Of a DNA stretch of 64,000 nucleotides, positions 32,701 through 44,700 are shown in pieces; within the stretch, counting starts at the first letter, position 1; every line of letters begins with the position of its first letter. The stretch covers positions 28,662,222 through 28,726,221 of the forward strand of contig CM074195.1 of assembly GCA_037179385.1 (NCBI GenBank). Reading direction: 5' to 3'. Source of the stretch: Holothuria scabra (lineage: Eukaryota > Echinodermata > Holothuroidea > Aspidochirotida > Holothuriidae). Under the pieces are notes generated by a model, which saw only the letters and a program-made list of their open reading frames with translations, was not told where the DNA came from and made no database searches. Position numbers and translations under genes: made by a program.

Positions 32701-35700
32701 TCACCCACAACGGCAGAAGGTCCCTTTTTAGAGTCTTTGGTATGACTCGACCTGGAAAGCGAACCCAGGCCTTCCGCGCGAGAGGTGGATGCTCTTACCG
32801 TAAGACCAAACATGTACCCTGGTGAGCATACACGACCCTAATGTGTACTTCAAGTTACCCCTAGTGCATGTTGTGTAATATTAGCTACCCTGCATCTTTT
32901 GAATTGGATGCCAATCAGGGAGCAGAACCAAGTGAGAATTTTGGTCCTCCTACCAAAAAAAGTAGTTTGTGATGAGTAATAACCATCTTTAAGTTTTAAA
33001 AGATTAGATGAATTGTAATGATGTAGTGAAAAGGACAAACAAAGAGTGAAGAATTCCTTTGATTTCAGCAAATTTCAACCATAAATGCTATTCCCAACAT
33101 CTGCTTTGTAATTTCTTGTGAAAAAGAAAAAAAATTCAATATAAAATTTCTGAAAAATTCACAATATATGAGTACAGGCTATTTTGGACGTAAAGAATCT
33201 GAAACAAAAAAGGTGTAGTTTGTGATCAATGCTAAACCCAACAGGATCTTGTTGGTCCCTCCCTTCCACTGTTTTTGTGCATCTTCTGTAACTGTTTGGC
33301 TTTCAATTTTAATTTATTCATGCAAATTAAAATCTAAAAGATTTACAAGAAATAAAGATTGTTATTTTAAGTTTTGTAGTTGGATTGAGTTTTGCGACCT
33401 TGTTTCCAGCCAATTGGTTCAAGTTGAGCAGTCATGACCTTTTTTCCAGTTATGGCTCACTGGCTTGTTTTCCCTACTCCATTGCTTATGCTGAGCTCCA
33501 AGCACAATGTCAGTAGGTTGCATTTTTGGTTCCTTGTGTAACAAAGGAACCTATGCAGTCACCTTGGCGTATGTATGTGTGTGTGTGTGTGTGTATGTGT
33601 GTGTGTATGTGACGGATTGGAATGCGAGGTATGTGGTGCGATAACTCAATAACCGAGTGATCAATTTTATTCAAACTTGGTATGTATGTTGATGTTGTGG
33701 AGTAGATGTGCCCTATTGTTTCTGGTGGAGGTCAAAGGTCACTGGTGATCACCAGAGGCCAAAAACTGAATTTCTGTTAGTAGCTGTAACTCAGTATCCG
33801 TTGTTCAAGCAGTGGCACAATTTTAGGATAAGTTAGATTGGTAGGAAGTGAAAATGTTGGTACATTAACCAAAATAATTGGAAAGGGTCAAAAGGTCAAA
33901 AAGTAATGTTTTATTGATATCTTGCCACTGAAACATTTTAGAGGGGTGGTGTAATGGAGATTTGTGTTCGTCTAAGTAAAATGCACGTGATGACCCCCCT
34001 TGACCTCACCTGACCTCATTTGACCTTTTGACCTTTGTGACTTTTTGTGACTTTTTTTGTGACGTCAAGATTTGTCTTGATCAGACGAACCAAAGAGGCT
34101 AATACACTACCCTCCTACGATGTTCTTTACTTGAGTTACTGACATTTAAGTGACAGGCTAGTGTGTACATGTAGGTCATATGTAGGCCTATTGCAATGCC
34201 AGGTATGCGGTGCAATTGCTCAATAAGCAAGTAACATAGTTGAAATAATGGAAAGTTGTTTTCGTCTAAGTAAAGTGCATGTGAAGACTCTTTGGGTCTT
34301 TGTTCAATTGGTTTAAAAGTCCATCTGAATTGTTATGCCTTTAGAAAAATGCAATGTATAAAAGAAAAGAAGAATTATAACCCCCTCTCGGTCTAAAAGC
34401 AGTTTAGTTAAGAATCAGGACAGAAATTCAGTTATTATTAAAAAAAACCTTTTCCTCACATACAGTATTGAATAAAGTTATTCGCAATGCAAGCTTAGAT
34501 TCCAATTTCAATAGTAAAATATGACAGCAGTTTCTCTTCTTTACCTCTGCTTTTACCCTAGGGACTACAATGCTGTTTCTAACACCCTCTTTAGGTTAAA
34601 AGGTCAAGTTGAAAGTCATTTATTAGATTCTACAGAGCTATCTTTGTTGCTTGGTTTTCTAGCCAAATTGTGAAGAAGAAATTGGTGGTAATAAACCACT
34701 CTGGGGCTGCCTTTAGTAGCAGAATTGTGGACTTCTCCTTGTCTTTGCTTTAATGGCAAACACATTGGGTAGTCTAAAGGACAGCCATGACATAATTTCT
34801 AGTCATCCATCATAAACTTTGGTGGTCATGAATGACCAGATGACTGTTAAATTTCTTTGGTGCAGAAGAGACTGTTTATTTAAATTCAGTTTTGATCTAC
34901 TGTACTTTGACTGTATTTGACCTTTGTGACTTCTTTTCTTAAGGTCTGGATTTGAATTGTTGAGATTGACCAAAAAGGCAATTAACTAACCTCCTATATT
35001 ACCCCACACTCAAGTAAATGACATTTTAGTGAAAGATGATGAATGTATTTGGGCGTATGCAGTGTGATAATTTGAAAAGTTCCGTGTTTGTTTGATTTTG
35101 AAATTTAATGTGTCCCTTTGTTTTGGGGTGATGGCCATAAGTCATTGGGGTTAAAGGTGCAAATTATGCCTTCTTTGTGACTACCTTAATACAATATCAT
35201 CCTAAATACAAGGAACCATAGTGCCCTTGGGCTCTTGTTTAAGTCTTTGGTATGACTTGGCCAGGACTTGAACTCCCAACCTCCTGACTGCATGTCTAAT
35301 GCTCTGAACCACTTGACCATGCAGGTTGGAAAATATTTTATTGGGACATACGTTTGCTTCCTTTTATACCTGCAAAATGTGTTGCACATTTTTTCTCTTA
35401 AATATTTCAGATATGGAGATTAAAGATGGTGAAAGACTTCCTCTTGGAGTTAAGGATATGGGCAGTTGTGAAATTTACCCACAAACTATATCTCATAATC
35501 CTAATGGAAGGTAATCAATTCTCTTGTTATTGTTGAACTGTTTGATTTATAATATTTGTTTTGCAACAGTATAATTTTTAATCTGCGAAACTGAAAATGT
35601 TGAAGTGAAATGTAGCAATATTGTTGGATGTCCTCCTCATTTGCTAATAATGTAATGCTCAATGTCAAAAGACCGCGGTTGTAGAATTTGTTCACAGTAT

Positions 35701-38700
35701 TACCTGTCTGTCATATGAGGCAACTAAAGGGAAGGACTTATGCCATATTTGAACTGGATTTGAAATTAAAATTGAACCACATTTGAAACTATTTAAATGC
35801 ATGTATATATTCATTCATTTTCGCATAGCTCTTCCCCTAAAAAAAAAAAAAGACAAAAAGACAGTCACCCCATCACTGTGTCTTGCTATCAACCTGGTGT
35901 AATGTATAAAAGTTGGATGGAAAGTTTGAGGCACAAAGAACCAAGGAGGGGTAGAATTAAGTTGAGGATTGAATTGGAACCTGCTAAACTTCCTCTCTGG
36001 ACATGTTGTAGATGATTTTTTATGTTAAAGATTCACTTTGACCCAGTTACTAGATTAAGGTCACAAAAAACAGCTGTGGTCAAGTTGCCACCGAAAAAGT
36101 TGACTTCATATAACAACTCTGTGAAGAATACTACTTTTCATGAATGTGGATTGGTATTTAGATCTTAAAAGTCCTGTATGTCTACTGTTATTATATAAAC
36201 ATATGTTTGTGCAGCTTGTGTGAGAAAGTGAACAAATTGATGGAGGAACTACATCAATGGAATGAATATTTACATCACATCCATGCAATATTTATACCAT
36301 GTTGTAAGGGGATATTTCATGGTGTTGTTTTGTTTCACTCAGGTTTGTGGTAGTTTGCGGAGATGGAGAGTACATCATTTACACAGCCATGGCTCTAAGA
36401 AACAAAAGCTATGGATCAGCATTAGAATTTGTTTGGTCACATGATTCCTCAGAGTGAGTATGGTGGTTTTATTTCTTTCATCACCCCTTTAGTTGAGTAA
36501 TTGAATAATGTGCATCAATTGCTTTTCATCCTACTTCAGGTTATATAACTAAGAATACTCAAGCATATCTTTGTAAATAGTTCATGATGGCTAGGGCAGC
36601 CTCATCAGGATGGAGTTGCACACCAATATTGGGGTTGCATTATCAGGTGGGGTTGCACTGTTAGGTGGGGTTTTAAAATCAGGATGATGTTGTTCAGCCA
36701 GAGTAAGGATGCAGTGTTATCAGGTTTCACAATCAGGACTAAGTTGCACTACCAGAGTGAGATTTCACTCTAAGTTGGAGTTTTGCTATTAGCATGAGAT
36801 TGCACTATCAAGATGAGGTTGTACTGTCAGGATGATGTTGTGCAGTCAGGATAGGGATCCAGTATTAAAAGGTTTCACTATCAGGATTAAGTTGCACTAT
36901 CAGAGAGGGATTGCATTATATTGTGGGGTTGCACTATCAGAATGAGATTGCACTATCAGAACGAGGTTGCGCTCTCACATTGGGGTTACACTGTCACTTC
37001 ATACATGAAGTAAAAACTTGTATTGTCAGAGCAGTGACATTAGAGAAACTCAAAACAGAGCTCATTGGTGAGAGGTTGTGTACACTGTCAATATAGTTAG
37101 TCAGATGGAGTTTTACAGCCCAGTTTCCAACCAATTTGTTCAAGTCAAGCCGACTACAGCCTTTTTTCCTTTTTTTCTATCAATATAAGCATTCCTTGTT
37201 CATATTGTAATGTAATGCCCCATTCTATTGAGCTTCTGAAAGTGATGCAAATCGCAACGCGTGAGAAGCACTCCATTTTTCCGAGTTGTAAAAACTGATG
37301 GCTATATACTCATGAAGAGTGGCAATTATTTTTAATCTTTACTTTCAACATGTACAAAGAATGAGGCTGTTCCAAAGCGATCATCAAAAATATGACAAAA
37401 TGGTATCTGCAAGTACGATTCAACAATACTGTAGCAAGCACCAAAATAAGATACAAATATTTGCATAATTTACAACTTACACAGGCTGGGTATCATTTTT
37501 ACAGGCTGAGAAGGTGATAAGCAATGTTGACTTCCTTCTTAATCGTCGTTCACCACGACAGCCATTTTGAACTCTAACTGCTAAAAAAAATTCCCAGCTT
37601 TCCACACAAGTTCACCAGGGGCCCATTCCACAAAGAGTTACGCACAATTTTAAGTTTGATTCCCCATACTTAAGTCAACAGTAAATCATACTTAAGATTG
37701 TGCGTAACTCTTTGTGGAACGGGCCCCAGTTCACGAGCTCAGTGGGCTCTTTGAAGGGAAATATTGCATTTGTTTTACAAGAAAATTTCATCCTTTTAAA
37801 ACCAATATTTATTGGCAAAAAGTGATAAATAATTACAAATAAGTCAGTATGGTAGCCTTCTTTCCAAGAAATAAGTTTCCCTCAGAGAGAAATTCAGTTG
37901 TTTGGTGTTCAAGAAGAATTTGCTCACCCAAATTTTCAACATTTCAAAAGATGCAACTTCCATAACTCATAATATTTTGAGGAGATGAAGCTATGGCTGG
38001 GGTTTACTGTTGAGACAGAATGATTTAAAAATGACTAGAGCTATTTACTTTTAATGCTATGTTGGAGCTTTTTAAACCCAATATTTCCCTTTAAGTTTTG
38101 GTTTAACAGGATGAAATGTTTCCAGGATTTAAAATAACTGTGACTGATTTTTCTGTGCTTTTTAAAACTGTAAAAACACAAATGACATTATTTACATGGA
38201 CAGCTCATTGCTTCTCCTTCGTTATTTTCCACACCTACCTTTGGTTTCTGTTTGTAACTTTTTAGTCAGAATTCACTTCAAGCTTATAAAAACTTTCTTG
38301 AACCTTAGATATGCTACAAGGGAAAGCACTTCAAGTATCAAATTGTTCAAAAACTTCAAAGAAAGGAAGAATTTTAAACCAGACTTTGGAGCAGAAGGTA
38401 TTTATGGTGGCTATCTTCTTGGGGTAAGGTCAAGCAGCGGACTTTCATTCTACGACTGGGAAAACACAGAATTGATCAGGAGAATTGAAATTATTCCTAA
38501 AAATGTAAGTAGCTTATCCAATCATGCTTCCTACTTAATATTCATTAAAATAGATTCATTGTGTTATCAAGACATACATAGTTCTCCGTGGCATCATAAC
38601 TGGGTGGGGTTGGGGAGTTGGCAACCCCCAAGAGGAGGGTGGGCATGTATGTAAACACCGGGGTTGCCCTATGAGTTGATTGACGTACTTCACATGAAAC

Positions 38701-41700
38701 CTGTGACATGACTTGGGAAAGTTTGGAAGCTGGTAGGCTCCTTTGATTCCCAGGAAGTTTTGGTATCTGGAGAGAAATTTTGAAGGTAAATTTCCCTTTC
38801 CTGTACATAGAAATACACAGAGAGTTGTTTGGAAATTTTACTTCCCTCCTGGAAAATAGTTTTACTTCCTTCCTGGGAAATCAGATTATTTCCAGTCTTG
38901 TTGTGAAGATTTCTTAGCTAAGAACAATTGGCAGTGACCATATTTAGAACTGGGACATTGCGTCATTACTATTGGTTTTTTTGTGGTATGGGTATAATAC
39001 TTTCAAGCGTGGTTACACTCATTGCATCATTCTTGAGGAGGAGAGTCATTCATGTGACCCATAAGATCAGATAGTTCATAAACATCATCAACTTATGCCT
39101 TGTTTAAACAATACAGGTGTTTTGGGCTGACACAGGAGAGCTGGTTTGTATAGCCACAGATGAGTCCTTCTTCATCCTAAGGTACAATGCAGAGGCAGTG
39201 ACTAAAGCTCAGGAGGACAGTGAAGGTATCACAGAAGATGGTATTGAAGAAGCCTTTGAGGTAAGTCATCTTGTATCAATATTAAAGATGGCACTAGGTC
39301 ACAAAAATTTAAGGGGTATTAAAAAACTCCCCTTGCGAAGTATTCTGCTGTGAAATTTTGTTTCAAAAGAGTTTTTAAAAAAAAAGAATTGAAATATTAT
39401 GCCATAAACTGTTTTTCTTTCTGTTGCTTTAATACTGGACTTTATTATTCTTCCGCTTGCAGGTTATTGGAGAAATAGAGGAGATAGTCAAAACTGGTGT
39501 CTGGGTTGGAGATTGTTTCATCTATACTAATTCAGTCAACAGATTGAATTACTATGTCGGGGGAGAGATAGTGACTATCTCTCATTTAGACAGGTAAAAT
39601 AAAGAGACCATCATGAGGGGAGATATTGGGGTGAGAGATCTTTTTTTAAGTGGTAGGAGACAGGTGAGAGAGGGGTGAAGTAACATCTGCATGCTTCCAT
39701 TTTGAGTCTGAAGTAAGGAAAAACCACGGACTTCCTATACATGGACAGAGCATACTGCAGGTTACGTTGTCGCTATTGTACGTGTGAGAAAAAGCACACC
39801 AAGATGGCCGTCTGCTATGTTTTTGTGTGAAAGTTTGGACTTGCTCAAGTATATCCCCATATTTGCAAGAAAGTTGAAATATTTTTGAAATATGGCAAGG
39901 AAAGGTCAAAATCACTTCACGTATTGCAGGTATATGATATTTTTCCCCATTCAAGTTTAACTTTTGCTTGAAATATTACAGAGTCGCCGTCATATCAGAT
40001 GATTTATAGGTTCACAGCGGCAATCTTGGTGCACCTTTTTTGTCTCAGTCCGTGGCGACCAGCTACGGATAGGATGTACACGTTACATGCTCTGTCCATG
40101 TATACCAGTCCGTGGGAAAAACTAAAGATAGGAGCGATGTGGTATGTATGTAAGGCACTATTTAAAAATAGCCAAGCTGCAACTCCTTCAGCCAAACTAC
40201 AGGAGCTGTAGATGTGCTTTGTTTGCATATACATTTTTTAACAGCAGACCACTGACCAACTGGTGGTCAATTGGGTTAGAGCAGGGGTGGGTCAATTGGG
40301 TTAGAGCAGGGGTGGGCAACCTTTTTGATTGAATGGGCCAGATTTGAGGAATGAAAAATTGATGGGGCCACACTTAACCAACAACATGCTGTTGAATTCA
40401 AACCTTTAATTCTGAGGACTTTGAAGCAATATAAATCTTATGGTACAAAAATAAAATTTCAATACAGTAATGTTGTTAAGTAATGTTGATCTTGGATTGA
40501 GCTGTTGTTATTTCAAGATCAACAAGGAGTGCTTACTTAAATTGTAGTGTTCAATGTTAGCACGTCAGTAACAAAGCCACATTTAATAGTTGCTGCTATA
40601 GTAGGCCCACTAATTAGGAATGTCAATCATAGGCATAAAGAACTTTTCCACTTTGGAAACAGAACATTTTTGCCAAAATGTCTTTGCAGTTCAGGTACAT
40701 AAAATAAACCACTGATGCGCGCGAAGCGTGCAAAAAATTTTACACATTTTCATGAGTTCATAAAAAATAAAATCTGGAACTCGGTAGAAAATTCTCGCAA
40801 TGTTTTCACATATATTTCATCTCTGCTGGGAAAACACCTATTCTTTGCCCCAATTTTTTGTCGTTTCCTAACCCGAGTTTTCGACCTCAGAAATTTTGGG
40901 GGAGTCTTCCCCTGCCCCGCCTTGTACACCTATGATTCCAGTTTGCGACTAGGCTCTACTACTAAGTTCAAGTAAATTCAATGGAAAAGTCAGAATTTCA
41001 CAGCCAAATTTGTGTCTTAGTTAATAGTAGAGTTACATCAAAATCACAAATCATGTTGATTCATTTCATAGCAACCCTGTTACCATGGTAATTATTTCTA
41101 TCACCACCACAAGTTTGGCAAAATAAGGGGGATGTCATCACCCCGTGATAATATTGTCAGACGTAAAGCTTGCCACTATACGTATCGCAAAAGGAGGGAA
41201 TTAGACCGCTCTTTCCATGGTTACACTGACAGACGAACTGTACTAGCTATACTAATCGCGTGTAGGCCTAAATGTCGACTTCAAATCAAAATCAAAGTTG
41301 TGCAGTTACATTACGTCAAAGAAAGTCACACCAAACATGGTTGTAACTCCATGCACCAATGTGCAAAATCGGTTGTGAGTGCGGTAGCTAATCATAAGTA
41401 TGGAGTTTACCACTCCAAGGCGGTTACTCCATGTCACAAGAGGATAGTGATGATACGCATAATGGGGAATGCTGTTAGTGAAATTGAAAGCATATCTATA
41501 GCTCATCTGGTATGATGTAAAATAGACTGATGTTTTTCTTTCCCTTGAGAAATCTCGCTGACCGCAAAAAAATCACTGTCGAGCCGCATGCGGCCCGAGG
41601 GCCGTAGGTTGCCCACCCCTGGGTTAGAGCGTCCCACCTGCAGCTGGTAAGTCTGGGGTTTGACTCTTGGCTGGGTCATACCAACACTTTAGCAATTGAA

Positions 41701-44700
41701 ACTACTGCTGCTGTATGTGTTCTCAGTATGAGGAATGGAGTAGGGAAAACAAGCCAGTGAGCCACAACTTGAAAGAATGCTGTGGCCAGTCCAACTTAAA
41801 ATCAGTCGGATAGAAACTGATCTGTAAAACTCCCTCTGACTAACTCAAAGATTTGCAGTGTACAGAAACGGGGGAATAAAGGGATTTGATGATCTGCTGT
41901 GGAGCATTTCAGTTATGAAAATTGTGTTCAAAGTGCCATCAGTTATGAAGTGTCTTTTTGATGTTTATCTTTTATCTTCTTTAGAGTCATGTATATACTG
42001 GGATACATTGCCAAAGATGACAGGCTGTACCTCGGTGACAAGGAACTTAACGTCAGCAGTTACTCTTTGCTGCTGTCAGTTCTGGAATATCAAACAGCAG
42101 TCATGAGAAGAGACTTTGAGACAGCAGATAAAGTCTTGCCGACAGTCCCCAGGGACCAGCGAACAAGAGTGGCGCATTTCTTAGAGAAACAGGTGAACAG
42201 AGTGATATGTTTACAAGATAAGAGGCAGTAACATGTCACAGGCAGCTAAAATATTTATGAGATGATTTGTCTGACAGATGTATCAAACTTGTAGATGGTG
42301 CTCTGTTAAAATCCTTCACAGTCACACTTTTTTTCTGTATGAAAAATCTGAAATTTCACTTTAGTCTTGATAGGGATGGCTGTCATGTTGATATTTGAGT
42401 GAATTTTCATATCTGATTTATTGAAATAATATTTGGTAGAGTTTGCTGAAGCATTTTTTGGTTTTGATGATAAGTGCATCCATGATGGTGTGTGTGTGCA
42501 TGAACATGTTTATGTGGCTGTGTGCTCAGGACATTTCACTCATTATTACGATATCTCAAGATATGAATGCCTTAAGAGTTTTCAGACTTGTTATATAAAT
42601 ACCCTTTATTGAGAGAAAGAACCCTATTATTTTTGGTGGAGGTCAAAGGTCATCTGATTTTTTTTTGGAAGGGGGGGGCGGAAATAGCTAATGGATTATG
42701 TTTTACTGAATTGAGGTAACTTTATTTACCTTGCAAGCATCAAACTTAAAGAGATGAGTTGTAGATTGTAGCAACTGGAAGAGTGCATGGGTGTTGAGAA
42801 AGATGTGTCGTGAAACCTTTTAAATGATGTAGGGATAGCTTTTTATTTAGAGTCGTTCAATATCTAAGTCTTACATGCCATCATATCTGAAGCTATTCTG
42901 TTTTCCTGTTTTTTTCTACTTCAGGGCTTTAAATCTCAAGCTCTAGCTGTGTCATGTGACCCAGAACATAAGTTTGAGTTAGCTGTTCAACTTGGGGAAT
43001 TGAAGACGGCCTATCAGCTAGCACAAGAAAATGAGGTAAGAATGTTTTTTTATTTCTTGAACATTCATCATAAATGCTTAGAATCTTTCTTTGAGAATGA
43101 AATATGAAAAATCAAGAAAAAGTTTGAGAGCCACTTGGTGCTGTCCTGTTGAGGCATTTCTGGATTTGGACAAATGAACAAAGTTTCAGTCTGATTCTAT
43201 ATGATGAAGTAGAATAAAACAAATAATGGCAGTTGTCAGTGACAGCACTGGTTTTGTTTTTCTTTTTCTTCTTTGTGGGGGTTAGGGGATGGATGGAATA
43301 ATGGATGGCCTGGCATGGCACTAACACCATGCATAATGTGTTTTTTTTTTTTGGGGGGGGGGGGGTGGGGGGTGGGAGTGCAGATGGCATGGTTGATGTA
43401 GTTGTTGAAATTGTGACCATCCTCATTAAAGTAATTATTTAAAGCCATAAGTTCTCTCAACAAATGTGTTTTCTACTGTAAGTAATGAATGAATCAACTG
43501 TTTTAAAACCATGAACACAATTGTCCATCTCTTTGTATGCAAAAACAAAGCCAACAATGAATAGAACAAAGGAAATACATTTACAAAGCACAAGCCTTGA
43601 GATTCAGAAAAATCTATGGTTGTCCTTTGGGCAACCATTTCAGTATTTTTAGTTGTCCAAAACATTTTTCACACAATTACAATACAGTGAGTCTGTTTAT
43701 GTATGACTGGTCTTGAAGGATAAAAAGATGTTATTTTTGAGAGACAAAAACACTTGAACTCTGAAATATTGTATGAAGGAAAAAGTTGAAAGAGTTGATC
43801 AGTCAGCAGTATACTTCTTCAATCAGAAAAAAAGCAAGGGCTGCTTTACAATTCTTTGAGAGAGAAAAGTGGTTGTCCATCAGACAACCAACTTTTAACT
43901 TTGGGTTGTCCTTGTGGAATTTTATTTGTCATGGGCAATCAGACAACCATGAAAAAAGAGCTCTGAAACATAGTGAATGTAGCAGCTAAATGGTAGATTA
44001 AAAATACTTGGCGCCATTCAAGTCAAGTGAATAAATGCATATAAAATTACTAAGTGGCTCATTGAGTTGTTTCATGGCATTCAACAAATTTTACCAAGCC
44101 TATAAATTTTTCCTCACATACCAGTAACAAATAGTCAAACTTAGACAATCCTCATATCCTACATATAAATAATTTTTTTTATTAGTGAGTACTTAATGGT
44201 TAAATTCGGTTTTCAAAAATTTGTAAACAGTCACCTTTTCAAATAATGCACGAGACAGTTACAAGTCAGGACACCACAAAATTCATTTTTTTTTTTACAT
44301 TGTAACTATTGGATATGAAACTTGACTTATTATGCTTGTAAGCATTTTCATGTGATAGTGATCCTTACTCACTATCATTAAGTTATCAATATCAAGTCAG
44401 TGAGCCCCTTTAAAACCAAAAAATGTAAAAATAGTTAGGATTATTATTGGTCCCCACTTTTCCAAGTCCGATGTAAAAAGAGCTGATCACAACAACAATT
44501 TTAACTTTTTTGTTATTTCATTTTTAATCAGTCTGAAGCCAAATGGAAACAGCTGGCTGACCTGGCTACCAATAAATGTGAGTTCAAATTGGCCCAGGAA
44601 TGCCTTCACAGGGCCCAGGACTTCGGGGGTCTTCTACTATTGGCTGGGTGTTCTGGAGATATGGATATGGTGGCCAAGCTAGCGGACAATGCTGCAGCAT

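Larger units (their letters stand above)
40262..41850 (+). mobile_element. tRNA-derived SINE interrupted by a hAT element
   Basis: Head starts TGGTCAATTGGGTTAGAGC (A-box region). After the insertion it continues GTCCCACCTGCAGC, GGGGTTTGACTCTTGG (B box), GGTCATACCA, and the SINE body to CTCTGACTAAC. The hAT element sits at the end of the A box. Confidence 0.85.

Noticed and set aside
38390..38440. GGGGTAAGG as a donor within COPB2 exon 13
   Set aside because: The downstream codons ([13 protein letters not shown]) continue the conserved family sequence, so the site is read through.
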